From positions 1-64,000 of the forward strand of contig JBCBBH010000008.1 in assembly GCA_038531945.1 (NCBI GenBank): DNA of 64,000 nucleotides. Direction: 5' to 3'. Positions 42,026 through 50,905 of this stretch are shown here, piece by piece. The notes beneath the pieces were generated by a model. That model worked only from the letters and a program-made list of their open reading frames with translations. It was not told where the DNA came from and made no database searches. Both the position numbers and the translations under genes were made by a program. The DNA comes from CALBPI01 sp038531945. Its GTDB lineage: Bacteria; Pseudomonadota; Gammaproteobacteria; Steroidobacterales; Woeseiaceae. Numbering within the stretch: the stretch's first letter is position 1; each line of letters starts with the position of its first letter.

Positions 42026-43423
42026 GTGGTGACCCCGGAATCGGAACCAGGGCTGGAATCACGACTCGTCGGTTGGAAGCGAATCGCGAACTATCTCGGC
42101 TGCGGGGAACGTACGGCGCGACGCTGGGAGCGCCTTGAGCAGCTTCCGGTCCACCGACAGCACCATGAAAAGCGCAGCACGGTGTATGCGTTGCCGCACG
42201 AGCTCGACGCATGGGTGGAGTCCCGGTCGGCCCCTGAAGCGGGACAGAGCCACAGAGCCACCACGTCGTCTCGATTGCCAGTTGCAATGCTTTTGGCACT
42301 CGGAGCGCTGTTAATAGGAGTCGCGACGACCTGGCTTTTACAAGACTCCAAATCCGTTGCGCCAGAGCTCACGGATTCGAGAACTGATCCGATCGCGGTA
42401 GAGTTGTATGAACGTGGTCGCATGCTTTGGAGCCAGCGGGGGGACGTACCGAACCAACGGGCGATCAAGCTTCTGACTCAGGCGGTTGAGCGTGACGACA
42501 CATTTGCTGAGGCGTGGGCTGCATTGGCATCCGCCTGGCTGACGTTGCCAACCTACACGGATAAGTACAGCCCGGAACATGCGATCAACGAAGCGCTGCT
42601 TGCCGCAGGCCGTGCAGTATCGTTGGATCCAACCCTCGTCGAGCCTCGGAGTGTCATGGCCACCGTGGCGAAAGCGCAGGGCGACTGGCTGGAGTCGGAA
42701 CGCATATTTCAGGAAGCACTTGCCGCTGATCCCGACAACACCAGTGTCCTGCTTTGGTTTGCGGGAAACTATCGTGAACTCGGCATGATGGAAGCCGCCG
42801 GGGAGCTGACGTTGCGAGCGAGGGAGCTTGACCCGCATTCACCGCCGATTCTCACGGAGGTTGCGATGAATCTCCATCAGGTCGGCCGCTCGCAGGACGG
42901 TCGAGAGCTCCTCGACTACTTGTGGTTTGACCTTGGTGTTGAGACTCCAGTCGTTTGGGTCGGACAGTGGTTTTCGATGATCGAGGCCGGTGAACTCGAC
43001 AGCGCGGCCCAATGGATCGATAAGTCACCCTTCCGACCATTCCGAGCAGAGTTCGAAGCCTTCATCGAACGCAAACGTGTTCCGTCGACGGATAGCGCGG
43101 CGTTTTCTGACCTGATCATCGCAGCGTACGAGCGGGGGCTACCAGGTTGGCTCGCCTTTCATATGCTGGATCAAAGTGGGCTACCTGATTCAGCGCTGGA
43201 TATTTTCGAAAGGGATTCTGAGGATGGTGAGTTCGACACCTCAGTCGTGCTGTTTTACGAGCGAGGCGGGACTGCGCGCGCCGAAACACGCTTCGCTGAT
43301 TTGATCGAACGCCTTGGTTATTATGAATATTGGCGAGATCGCGGCGCACCCGACCTTTGCAAACGGGAGCCGCAGATCCCGCTTTGTCGACGGATCAACG
43401 ATTCAGTTTCTGAGCGAGGTTAA
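42026..43423 (+). CDS. HTH-domain transcriptional regulator with one membrane helix and TPR repeats
   Basis: About 465 residues. The N-terminus GWKRIANYLGCGERTARRW is an HTH (excisionase/MerR-like) with the usual ERLEQLPVHR after it. A single membrane helix (VAMLLALGALLIGVATTWLL) follows, then tetratricopeptide repeats (ALASAWLTLP, VERDDTFAEAWAALASA, EPRSVMATVAKAQGDW). Such proteins are membrane-bound regulators in many bacteria. GTG 42026 is chosen because GGAGG lies 10 bases upstream and avoids head-on overlap with the minus-strand gene start; a longer in-frame frame from 41855 is possible but overlaps it. Confidence 0.8.
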   Translation: MVTPESEPGLESRLVGWKRIANYLGCGERTARRWERLEQLPVHRQHHEKRSTVYALPHELDAWVESRSAPEAGQSHRATTSSRLPVAMLLALGALLIGVATTWLLQDSKSVAPELTDSRTDPIAVELYERGRMLWSQRGDVPNQRAIKLLTQAVERDDTFAEAWAALASAWLTLPTYTDKYSPEHAINEALLAAGRAVSLDPTLVEPRSVMATVAKAQGDWLESERIFQEALAADPDNTSVLLWFAGNYRELGMMEAAGELTLRARELDPHSPPILTEVAMNLHQVGRSQDGRELLDYLWFDLGVETPVVWVGQWFSMIEAGELDSAAQWIDKSPFRPFRAEFEAFIERKRVPSTDSAAFSDLIIAAYERGLPGWLAFHMLDQSGLPDSALDIFERDSEDGEFDTSVVLFYERGGTARAETRFADLIERLGYYEYWRDRGAPDLCKREPQIPLCRRINDSVSERG

Positions 43424-43475
43424 AAGGCGGGCAGGCCCCTGGAGTTCAGTCGGCGCTCGCAATACGCGCGGCGGA

Positions 43476-44087
43476 TCACTCCTCTTTTTGTTGCGTCGCC
43501 TGGAAGTTGGCCGTCGCTTCAAGCAGGTCCTCATACTTCTCACGCAACGTCGGCGAAGTCTCAATGAGCTCGATCATGTAACGATCCGCTTCGGCCTTTT
43601 TGTTTCGGGTGAGTTGCGCGACACGCGTGATTGAGGGCGCCGGTGCACCCGTGATGATCGCCTCTTGCGTCAGGTCGGACATTCGTTCGCTAAAATATCT
43701 TGGGACGCACCGCATCGGTCCCTTCAGGTTCGTGCCCGCACGTCCCTCTCTGCGACATACCACGCGGTAGTCCTCGATGTTGTTGATGCTGTTGTACACG
43801 TCCCAGAAATCGAGGCGCGCCTGAATCATGATTTTCTCGAGCTGGAAAGGTGTGCGCTGACCCTGAACGGTGATCTCGTCGATTGTGTCGTCTGCGGGAC
43901 CCACAACCTCCCCCGTATCTCCGGTCACTTCGGATTCCGCAGGCGAAGTTCCCGCATCCGATGTTGCCTCGCTCTGAACGACCGACGGAGTGGTCTCCGA
44001 GTCGGTGCCCTCTTCTGTGGTTTGCGCCATGGCCGTTCCGACGAACAGTGCGCCGATCAAAAACAAATGCCTGAAAAGACTCTTCAT
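43476..44087 (-). CDS. Exported protein of unknown function
   Basis: About 203 residues with a signal peptide (LFRHLFLIGALFVGTAMAQ), an acidic serine/threonine-rich linker (~25-65), and a conserved-looking core starting DEITVQGQRTPFQLEKIM. The ITVQGQR phrase resembles the start of TonB-plug proteins, but no barrel follows. Two cysteines (VVCRREGR, MRCVPRYF) may pair. ATG 44087 or GTG 44099 could be the start. No family recognised. Confidence 0.7.
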   Translation of the reverse strand: MKSLFRHLFLIGALFVGTAMAQTTEEGTDSETTPSVVQSEATSDAGTSPAESEVTGDTGEVVGPADDTIDEITVQGQRTPFQLEKIMIQARLDFWDVYNSINNIEDYRVVCRREGRAGTNLKGPMRCVPRYFSERMSDLTQEAIITGAPAPSITRVAQLTRNKKAEADRYMIELIETSPTLREKYEDLLEATANFQATQQKEE

Positions 44088-44494
44088 GCTCTTATTCACT
44101 CATTAGTAAATTTGGGTTTACCGTAATCACGGCAACGTTGTATGCCTGAAAATATACCGCAAAAGGACCCGCTGGCCGAGCAATGTCCCGATTGTGGCCT
44201 GTCTAGTATTTTGCCAAGACCGGTTGTCGTACGAGCCAATAGACCGCGGAAAATCACGCGTGTTCCCTGGCTCGGAAACGCGCATAGTCGGTGCCGTATC
44301 ACCCGAATCATAATCCACTACTCGCATTGTTGCCGCTGACTACACAACGCCAGATCTTTTGGAAGTCGGAGAAACTAGAGAAAAAACAGAAATTTAGAGG
44401 GAGCGAGTGTCCCTTTCCCTGGCCAGGATGCGTTTTTTACAGGCTTGGCATGTCTGGGTAGAGTCAATGATCCGTTGGGGCGCCCAGAGTGTAG
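44088..44494. other. Divergent intergenic region (~407 bp)
   Basis: This separates the exported-protein gene (minus) from the DUF5694 gene (plus) and probably holds both promoters. An open frame of 65 codons (44142-44339, plus) with a CPDCG pair is present but has no ribosome site and no recognisable domain. Near 44395-44411 AGGGA and TCCCT could pair weakly. Nothing else seen. Confidence 0.4.
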
Positions 44495-45346
44495 ATGATG
44501 CGTTGCTTTGTTGGTTTCGTTACGAGCGTTTTCTTGGTCCTTGGTTCGGTCGCACATGGTGAGGAACCTGGAACACCGGACGAAACCGCCGTCCACGTGA
44601 TGATTCTCGGTACTTACCACTTCCAAGCCTCGGATTCAGACCTGATATCCGTACAGCCGGCCGATGTTAGGTCCGAGTTACGGCAAAAACAGCTCGATGA
44701 GACGGTCGACGCGCTGATCCAGTTTTCGCCGACCGTCATCGCAACCGAACGCGTCAGCGAACCACCGGATTATGTTGATCAGGGTTTTCAGACGTTCGAC
44801 GAAACACACTACGCAACGTCTCAAAATGAGCGAGTTCAATTGGCCTACCGATTGGCAGCTGCAGCGAACGTCAGCCGTGTTTACGGTATTGATGAACAGC
44901 CCGTCGAAGATGAGCCGGATTATTTTCCCTTTGACGCCGTCATGGCGCACGCGATGGCGACCGATCAAGCCCCGGCACTACAGAGAATGCTCGGCGATAT
45001 TCAGAGTCGAATCACGACAACGATGAAGGCGATGGATGCCATGCATGTCGCAGAAGCCTTATACGAAACCAACACCGGCTTCATCAGCTCACCTGAACTG
45101 TACTACGAGCTTTTGAAGTTTGACGCGGGCGAAGCGCAACCCGGTGCTGAACTGAATGCCTATTGGTTCATGCGCAATGCAAAAATCTTTTCCAAGCTGA
45201 TGGATGTAACGGAACCGGGCGATCGCGTGATCGTTTTGTTCGGTGCCGGCCACAAGTTTTGGCTTGAGCACCTCGTTGAGCAGATGCCGAATGTTGCGTT
45301 GGTCAAGCCGGACGCTTTCCTGTTGCAGGCTTTTCCAGGCCAATAA
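44495..45346 (+). CDS. DUF5694 domain-containing exported protein
   Basis: A 283-residue protein with a signal peptide (FVTSVFLVLGSVAHGEEP). The first core strand VMILGTYHFQASDSDLIS and the block TVIATERVSEPPDY match DUF5694, a family related to TraB/PrgY. The end has VIVLFGAGHKFWLEHLVEQM, with a conserved His. No enzymatic role is established for the family. Alone on its strand, 91 bp before the esterase gene. Confidence 0.85.
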   Translation: MMRCFVGFVTSVFLVLGSVAHGEEPGTPDETAVHVMILGTYHFQASDSDLISVQPADVRSELRQKQLDETVDALIQFSPTVIATERVSEPPDYVDQGFQTFDETHYATSQNERVQLAYRLAAAANVSRVYGIDEQPVEDEPDYFPFDAVMAHAMATDQAPALQRMLGDIQSRITTTMKAMDAMHVAEALYETNTGFISSPELYYELLKFDAGEAQPGAELNAYWFMRNAKIFSKLMDVTEPGDRVIVLFGAGHKFWLEHLVEQMPNVALVKPDAFLLQAFPGQ

Positions 45347-45437
45347 GTGAAGTTACAAGACTCGCTCGTCGACGACCGAGTTCGAATCAGCGACGCTTGA
45401 ACTGTCGTCTCGATAGGGCCACAGTGAGGGCGTCGCA

Positions 45438-46418
45438 TTGATTACTACGAGGATGGTCTGCGCGATGCTTTCGACACAAATCCGGCTTGTTTTGACATGG
45501 ACTATCGCCTCGGCGTTTTGCGCTCTTGGTTGGCAGCACGCTATAGCAGACGAAACGGGCGCTACCTATCGCGTCTATTACCTTGGCGGTCAGTCGAATA
45601 TGGACGGCTATGGGTTCGTGTCGGAATTACCGGCTGATCTAGGCCTGGATACTGAAGATGTCATGATCTTCACCGGCCAGCCAGCGTTCGACAATGAAAC
45701 CCATGGCGGAGTCGGTGTCTGGCAGGGGCTGCGGCCAGGTTTCGGTACCGGTTTCAAGTCGGATGGCGAGAATAATCAGTTGTCGGACCGCTTCGGACCC
45801 GAATTGCTCTTTGGCGATGTGATGGGCAAGTCGGTTGATGGGACCAGAATTGCGATCATCAAATACGCATTGGGAGGATCTGGGCTCGCCAATGGCGTGG
45901 GCTATGGAAACTGGCATCCGGAGTTCGATGAGGGCGACGGAATCAACCAGTACGATAATGCATTGAAGACCATTCGAAATGCTTTCGCGGTGAGTGATAT
46001 CGACGGAGATGGACGGGCAGACCGCTTGGTGCCATCCGGCATCATATGGATGCAGGGGGAAGCCGACGCGTATGACAGCCAGGCATCCGCCGACGCGTAC
46101 GAGGCAAACCTTACTCGAATGATGAACCTCCTGCGCGCGGCGCTGCGTGTTGATGACTTGCCGGTCGTGATTGGGAAGATCACTGATTCCGGAATGTCCG
46201 AAGATGGCACCGTCATGGATTACATCGGAACGGTGCAGGCGGCCCAGAAAGCGTTTGTCGATTCGGATGCCTGCGCGGCATACGTCACCGTGACAGACAA
46301 CCTTGGTTACATCGAAGATGGCTGGCACTACGATTCCGATGGCTTTGTTCGCATGGGGACTGCGTTTGCAAAGGCGATGGTCACGCTCCAAACCCAATGC
46401 GGCTTCAATGAGGTCTAG
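45438..46418 (+). CDS. Sialate O-acetylesterase-like (SASA) carbohydrate esterase
   Basis: A 326-residue secreted esterase. The nucleophile block is YYLGGQSNMDGYG, the second is IIWMQGEADAY, and the late catalytic pair is around DNLGYIEDGWHYDSDGF. The SASA/CE6-like fold removes acetyl groups from sugars. TTG 45438 has GAGGG 7 bases upstream; ATG 45453 and 45465 are alternatives, all before a signal peptide (TWTIASAFCALGWQHAIA). It suits polysaccharide side-chain removal. Confidence 0.88.
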   Translation: MITTRMVCAMLSTQIRLVLTWTIASAFCALGWQHAIADETGATYRVYYLGGQSNMDGYGFVSELPADLGLDTEDVMIFTGQPAFDNETHGGVGVWQGLRPGFGTGFKSDGENNQLSDRFGPELLFGDVMGKSVDGTRIAIIKYALGGSGLANGVGYGNWHPEFDEGDGINQYDNALKTIRNAFAVSDIDGDGRADRLVPSGIIWMQGEADAYDSQASADAYEANLTRMMNLLRAALRVDDLPVVIGKITDSGMSEDGTVMDYIGTVQAAQKAFVDSDACAAYVTVTDNLGYIEDGWHYDSDGFVRMGTAFAKAMVTLQTQCGFNEV

Positions 46419-46457
46419 CCGGATACGATAAAGCCTTGATCGGGTTGGAGAGCTTCT

Positions 46458-47693
46458 TCAGCGCTGCCGCGGCGGCAATCCACCACCGGTACTTCCGCCC
46501 GGGCAGGAGATCATAATGAGGTCGCCGTTTCCGTCGAAATCAACGAATTCTCGCCCAGCAGCAGGACTCGACCCCCAAGGGTCGCGCAGGAGATTGCACT
46601 CATCTGCACGGCCGATTTGCCGGAAAGTGAATCGGCGCTCACGTGACAACAGCCGTAGCCCCATGCATTTGGCGTCTGCGGCGCTCACTATGCCATCGGC
46701 ATTGCAGTCGACCATCGTGCTGGGCGCGATGCCTTGCACCATAAAGGCGCGGATGGTCACATCATAGTTATCGAGATTGCCTTCCGCGGCCGGCACTGGC
46801 GGACTGCCCTCGATACGTCGAAAGGTCTCGCAAACTCCCTGCGTCTGTTCGAAGCACTGATCTTCCAGAAATCGGCGCTCGGTCAGATGCCGCGGTACGA
46901 TCAGGCTTGTCGTGATTGTCGTTCTTTGTCGTTCGTCGTTTAGTTCGAAACCAACTGAGGTCATGAACCCCGCGAGGTTTCGACGTGCCGCGGGAACTGT
47001 CGGCTCCCAACCTGCGGTCATCGTAACGCCGTCCTCAGTGCGTGTCTCAAGGTCGGTCAGCACCACGCCAACACCTTCCTCTGCAAGCAATACGAACCCG
47101 GGAAGATCATCGTTGGCGCCGTATCCCAACCCGTCCAGCGTGTCAGAAACACGAGGACCAAACGTGTGAGTGCGTCCTTGATACGTAATCGTAGGTTGGC
47201 GGTCGATCGCTTTCATAGCGGTATGTAGTTCAGTGAATCCATAGACGTCTTCAGCGTCGGGATAGTCCTCGTCCGGAGTGAATTCAACCCACAACTCGTC
47301 GCCCGGCACGACCGGGCAAAATGGCATACCGTCGGCTCCGGTAACTCGTCCATTCGCAGCAGGGCAGCCGTCCAGGTCCTGCAGCATCAAGAAGCTGGTT
47401 GCGCCGAGTTCCGGCCAAGCTGATGGTGACCCACCCGGAACCGCAGGGACGATCAAAGGCACATCAATCTTCGAGCTGATTCGAAACGTCAGTGGCCAGC
47501 CGGAGTGGTGTTGTATAGACGTGTCTATGGGTCGCAGTGGAGACACCAGTGCTATTTTCAACGGGAATCTGGGAACCGCCTGGTCTTGCTCGAATTCGCT
47601 GGACGGATCACCTGCAAACGTGCGATTGGAGGAGAAAACAACCATGCAAACCAGGACGGATAGTGTCAGGCATCGGCGTATCGGTGTCATCAT
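46458..47693 (-). CDS. Secreted protein with a dockerin-like repeat
   Basis: A 411-residue exported protein. The signal is LTLSVLVCMVVFSSNRTFAG. Most of it is an unrecognised, proline- and cysteine-rich body (LDGCPAANGR, VTGADGMPFCPVVPGDELW). Residues ~325-350 hold one calcium-loop dockerin-like repeat (VDCNADGIVSAADAKCMG), followed by LSRERRFTFRQIG. Single dockerin-like repeats occur in non-cellulosomal secreted proteins. ATG 47693 or 47690. An intrinsic terminator sits 15 bases upstream of the start, in its own leader. Confidence 0.8.
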   Translation of the reverse strand: MMTPIRRCLTLSVLVCMVVFSSNRTFAGDPSSEFEQDQAVPRFPLKIALVSPLRPIDTSIQHHSGWPLTFRISSKIDVPLIVPAVPGGSPSAWPELGATSFLMLQDLDGCPAANGRVTGADGMPFCPVVPGDELWVEFTPDEDYPDAEDVYGFTELHTAMKAIDRQPTITYQGRTHTFGPRVSDTLDGLGYGANDDLPGFVLLAEEGVGVVLTDLETRTEDGVTMTAGWEPTVPAARRNLAGFMTSVGFELNDERQRTTITTSLIVPRHLTERRFLEDQCFEQTQGVCETFRRIEGSPPVPAAEGNLDNYDVTIRAFMVQGIAPSTMVDCNADGIVSAADAKCMGLRLLSRERRFTFRQIGRADECNLLRDPWGSSPAAGREFVDFDGNGDLIMISCPGGSTGGGLPPRQR

Positions 47694-47708
47694 AGGGATC
47701 TCTCAGCT

Positions 47709-47734
47709 AAAAAAACGACACGGAATCAGTGTCG
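47709..47734 (-). terminator. Intrinsic terminator in the leader of the dockerin-like gene
   Basis: Reading the minus strand: a perfect 6-bp stem (CGACAC / GTGTCG) with a 7-base loop, followed directly by seven Ts. It ends 15 bases before the start codon at 47693. It either attenuates transcripts initiated in the 47735-47900 spacer or stops antisense read-through from the kinase locus. Confidence 0.6.
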
Positions 47735-47750
47735 CATAACGAATCCGGCC

Positions 47751-47767
47751 CTGCAGTGAGACTGCAG
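47751..47767. promoter_or_regulatory. Perfect inverted repeat upstream of the terminator
   Basis: CTGCAGT-GAG-ACTGCAG: seven-base arms, three-base loop. It lies 17 bases upstream of the terminator hairpin on the minus strand. It could be an operator or a second leader stem. Confidence 0.4.
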
Positions 47768-47900
47768 AGGGGCGGTATGCTCGTGTCCACAACATGCGAA
47801 CGTTGCGGGCTACAATAGTCGAGCCTCGCTGCATTACGGCGCAACAGCGGCTAAGGAGTGTCCATGGCGCGAATGGGATACACGTTACGATGGGTGCGAA

Positions 47901-50501
47901 GTGACTGACGGCTCGTTTATTGAGGATCGTTGGTCCGAAGTGGAGTCGCTGTTCCACAAAGCTATTGAACTGCCGAATGATGAAGTCGCCGATTTCATTC
48001 AAGAGGCCTGTGGAGAAGATGAGGAACTTCGCCAGCTGTTGTCTCAACTGGTAGCCGCCGATCTCGATGACGGGCGAATCCGGAATTCGGTTGTCGCTCT
48101 TTCCGAAGAGCTTCACCAAGATGAGAGCCTGGTGGGTAAACGCATAGGTGCGTACCGCATCGAGTCTCTTTTGGGCGCAGGCGGTATGGGAGAGGTTTAC
48201 ATCGCATCGCGCGCAGATGGGCAATTTCAGAAAAAAGTCGCGGTCAAAGTAGTCCAGAAACAACTCAACCAGGATCAATTCCTCGACCATTTTCAGACTG
48301 AGCTGCAAGCGTTGGCAACGCTCCAGCATCCCTATATCCCAACGCTTATTGACTCTGGCCAGCTCGAAGGCGGTCGTTTGTATTTCATGGCGGAGTTTGT
48401 GGATGGTGTGCGGATCGATCATTTCTGCGAAAACCGCGCGTTGTCTCCGCGTCAAATAATCGCGCTTTTCGAGAAGCTCTGTGACGCGGTCAGGCATGCA
48501 CACAGTAATCTGATTCTTCACCTCGACATCAAGCCCGCCAACGTCCTGGTTGAGAGTGTCGGAAACCCGTGCTTGCTGGATTTCGGAATCACTCGACTGA
48601 TGAGTGATCCCAATAAAGGGCTCAGAGCATTCACGGCTGACTATGCCAGTCCTGAACAGATTGCGGGCCACCCGCCAACTGCGGCCAGTGACGTCTATTC
48701 GCTCGGCGTACTCCTGTACCAACTGCTGACGCGGCGCAAGCCGTTCGGTGATTCGGAGCTTGAGACTATGCCGATGGAAACCAGACTGGCGGCACGTGAG
48801 TCCCTCGCTAGTGAGACGACGCTGAGTGCGGCACATGGCATTGACAACGACCTGCTGGCCGTATTGCAAAAGGCGCTGGCGTTTTCGGTGAACGATCGTT
48901 ACGCAACGGTCGAGTCTTTGCTCGCAGATCTGCGACGCTATCGAAACCATCTGCCGGTTCGCGCGCGCAAGCCCACAGCGACTTACGTTGCGACCAAGTA
49001 CCTTCGTAGAAATGCCATCGGGTTGTCGATCGCAGGTTCTGCCATTGTCTTTCTTCTGGCCTTTGGAATTCGAGAGGTGCAACTGCGATCGGCGGCCCAA
49101 ACGGCGCGTGATGCGGCCCAGGAGGCCTATGCGAAAGCCGAGCTTGAGGCCGAGACGCTGCGTCAGGTGTCGGATTTCCTGGTCGGCCTGTTCAAGGTCT
49201 CGAATCCTGGAGAAGCGCGTGGGAATTCGGTGACTGCCAGAGAGTTGCTCGACCGAGGCGCATCCCGAATCGAGAGATCGCTCGGCGATCGGCCTGCGGT
49301 ACAAACCCGCATGATGCGGACGATGGCCGATGTGTACAGCAGCCTCGGGTTGTACGACGCGGCTTCGGAGTTGGACGAGCAAGCGCTTGAAGCAAGGCTT
49401 GCAACTTTGGGTTCTCGGCACCCCGATGTGGCTGACTCCTTGTCGGCGCTTGGGTCGCTGTACCGGCTGCAGGCGCGTTATGCCGACTCGGAACAAGCAC
49501 ATAGGCGGGCGTTGACTATCCGTGAGTCGATTTTCGGTTTGAACGATCCCAGTGTCGCTGAAAGTTTGAATGGACTTGCACAAACGCAGTGGTATCTCGG
49601 TCGATCTGAGACAGCAGAGGCCAATTACCGCCGTGCACTGCAAATTCGTGAAGCGGTGTTTGGCAGCGATACGGTTGAGGTCGCGAACAGTCTCGTTCAC
49701 CTCGGTTGGCTGCTCGAACGCGAGGAGCGATTCGACGAGGCCTATAATTTGTTGTCGCGAAGTCTGGAGATTCGTGATCGCAAATTGGGCGAAGATCACT
49801 TCCTCGTCGCCGAGAATCTCGATTTGCTTGCACAAATCAATGTTGCGCGTCAGCGGTTCGACGTCGCTGAGGCTCAACTCGTTCGAGCGTTGTCGATCAG
49901 ACAGCAGGTGCTTGAGCCGAATCACCCTGATATTGGAATGAGCTTGTTGTCCATTGGCCGGTTGTACCGTGCCCAGGGACGGTCCGACGAGGCACTCATA
50001 TTTTTGAATCGCGCGGAGTCGCATTTTTCGGAGTCTCTCGGTTCCGACCACTATCAGGTTGCCGCGACACTGGAGGACCTTGGGCTGGTTCTCGCCGGCA
50101 TCCAGAATTGGCTTGCGGCTGAGTCGGCCTTCCGTCGGCAACTCTCGATTCTCGAAAAAACTGTCGCGAATGAACATCTGCTCATCGGTGCAGCTTTGAA
50201 CAACCTTGGCTGGGTCTTGAGTGACGGGTTGCAAAATTACGATGACGGTGAGGCAGTTCTGCGACGTGCAGTGGCCTTGTTCGATCAGGCTGAACGTCCC
50301 GACGACTACTGGCGAGCGCTCAGTCGCTGGAGTCTCGCGAACAACCTTCGAGACCAGAATCGATTCGCTGCGGCGGAACCTTTTTATCTTGAGGCGAAAG
50401 CGATACTGGAACTGACGGGTGGTTCCGAGCGAGCCGATAATCCCAATCTCGACGAGTTGCTCAACGACTATGACCGGATGTCGGAAGCTGCAAATCGCTA
50501 A
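47901..50501 (+). CDS. Serine/threonine protein kinase with C-terminal TPR repeats
   Basis: An 866-residue membrane kinase. Kinase domain at ~85-350: glycine loop LLGAGGMGEVY, VAVKVVQK (catalytic Lys), HLDIKPANVLV with D209 (HLD instead of HRD), LLDFGITRL, and YASPEQ. TM near ~375-395 (IGLSIAGSAIVFLLAFGI). Residues ~430-860 are TPR repeats of ~42 residues (LEARLATLGSRHPDVADSL, LLSIGRLYRAQGRSDEALIF). GTG 47901; no ATG fits. It resembles kinases paired with TIGR02999-type ECF sigma factors, one of which is on the opposite strand nearby. Confidence 0.9.
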   Translation: MTDGSFIEDRWSEVESLFHKAIELPNDEVADFIQEACGEDEELRQLLSQLVAADLDDGRIRNSVVALSEELHQDESLVGKRIGAYRIESLLGAGGMGEVYIASRADGQFQKKVAVKVVQKQLNQDQFLDHFQTELQALATLQHPYIPTLIDSGQLEGGRLYFMAEFVDGVRIDHFCENRALSPRQIIALFEKLCDAVRHAHSNLILHLDIKPANVLVESVGNPCLLDFGITRLMSDPNKGLRAFTADYASPEQIAGHPPTAASDVYSLGVLLYQLLTRRKPFGDSELETMPMETRLAARESLASETTLSAAHGIDNDLLAVLQKALAFSVNDRYATVESLLADLRRYRNHLPVRARKPTATYVATKYLRRNAIGLSIAGSAIVFLLAFGIREVQLRSAAQTARDAAQEAYAKAELEAETLRQVSDFLVGLFKVSNPGEARGNSVTARELLDRGASRIERSLGDRPAVQTRMMRTMADVYSSLGLYDAASELDEQALEARLATLGSRHPDVADSLSALGSLYRLQARYADSEQAHRRALTIRESIFGLNDPSVAESLNGLAQTQWYLGRSETAEANYRRALQIREAVFGSDTVEVANSLVHLGWLLEREERFDEAYNLLSRSLEIRDRKLGEDHFLVAENLDLLAQINVARQRFDVAEAQLVRALSIRQQVLEPNHPDIGMSLLSIGRLYRAQGRSDEALIFLNRAESHFSESLGSDHYQVAATLEDLGLVLAGIQNWLAAESAFRRQLSILEKTVANEHLLIGAALNNLGWVLSDGLQNYDDGEAVLRRAVALFDQAERPDDYWRALSRWSLANNLRDQNRFAAAEPFYLEAKAILELTGGSERADNPNLDELLNDYDRMSEAANR

Positions 50502-50543
50502 AGAGGATTTCATCGCTCATGACCTTTGACGGACTCGTGATCA

Positions 50544-50774
50544 CTAGGCGGCTGTCTGCTTGCGCAAGGTCACAACGTTACCGTTAGTTTTGACGCGTTC
50601 AGCTTCTGCGTGAGCATGCATGTTTCGGATAAACTCTCGCACGTCAGCGACGGTCATCCCATGTTCAACGACATCGATCGTCTCATCGCCGGTGAACTCG
50701 AGCACTTCGCCGACGGGCGTTGGCTTAACCGGTGTTTTGCGGGTCCGTGACTCGTTGTATTCGAAGTAGTTCAT
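50544..50774 (-). CDS. Small protein of unknown function
   Basis: A 76-residue protein. N-terminus NYFEYNESRTRK, then a proline block, an acidic stretch (TGDETIDVVEHG) and a helical part (ADVREFIRNMHAHAEAERV). No family recognised. AGGAG lies 7 bases upstream of ATG 50774. It is in the same direction as the ECF sigma gene, 131 bp after it, and convergent with the kinase gene. Confidence 0.7.
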   Translation of the reverse strand: MNYFEYNESRTRKTPVKPTPVGEVLEFTGDETIDVVEHGMTVADVREFIRNMHAHAEAERVKTNGNVVTLRKQTAA

Positions 50775-50861
50775 CGTATCGCTCCTGTTGTGGTGGGCTT
50801 TGCGCCTGATCACCAGTCTGATGCTGTTACTAACTAATTCGAAAACGCGACGAAAATTCCC

Positions 50862-50899
50862 TCAAAAAATCTTAAAAAATTAAAAAAACTATTTAAAAC
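50862..50899. other. A/T-rich tract downstream of the ECF sigma gene
   Basis: About 38 bases, almost all A/T on the plus strand with several A6-7 runs (T-runs on the minus strand). On the minus strand it follows the stop of the ECF gene directly and precedes the small-protein gene, so it could be a terminator tail for the ECF message or an UP-element for the small protein. No strong GC stem precedes it. Confidence 0.4.
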
Positions 50900-50905
50900 A
50901 GAAGC

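Noticed and set aside
44142..44339. 65-codon frame with a CPDCG pair
   Set aside because: No ribosome site, one half of a zinc ribbon only, and no second cysteine pair with right spacing. Kept only as a note on the spacer.
47703..50513. 936-codon open frame on the minus strand, antisense to the kinase gene
   Set aside because: It has no recognisable domains, and the plus-strand protein has clear kinase and TPR motifs. The long frame follows from codon bias in the opposite frame.
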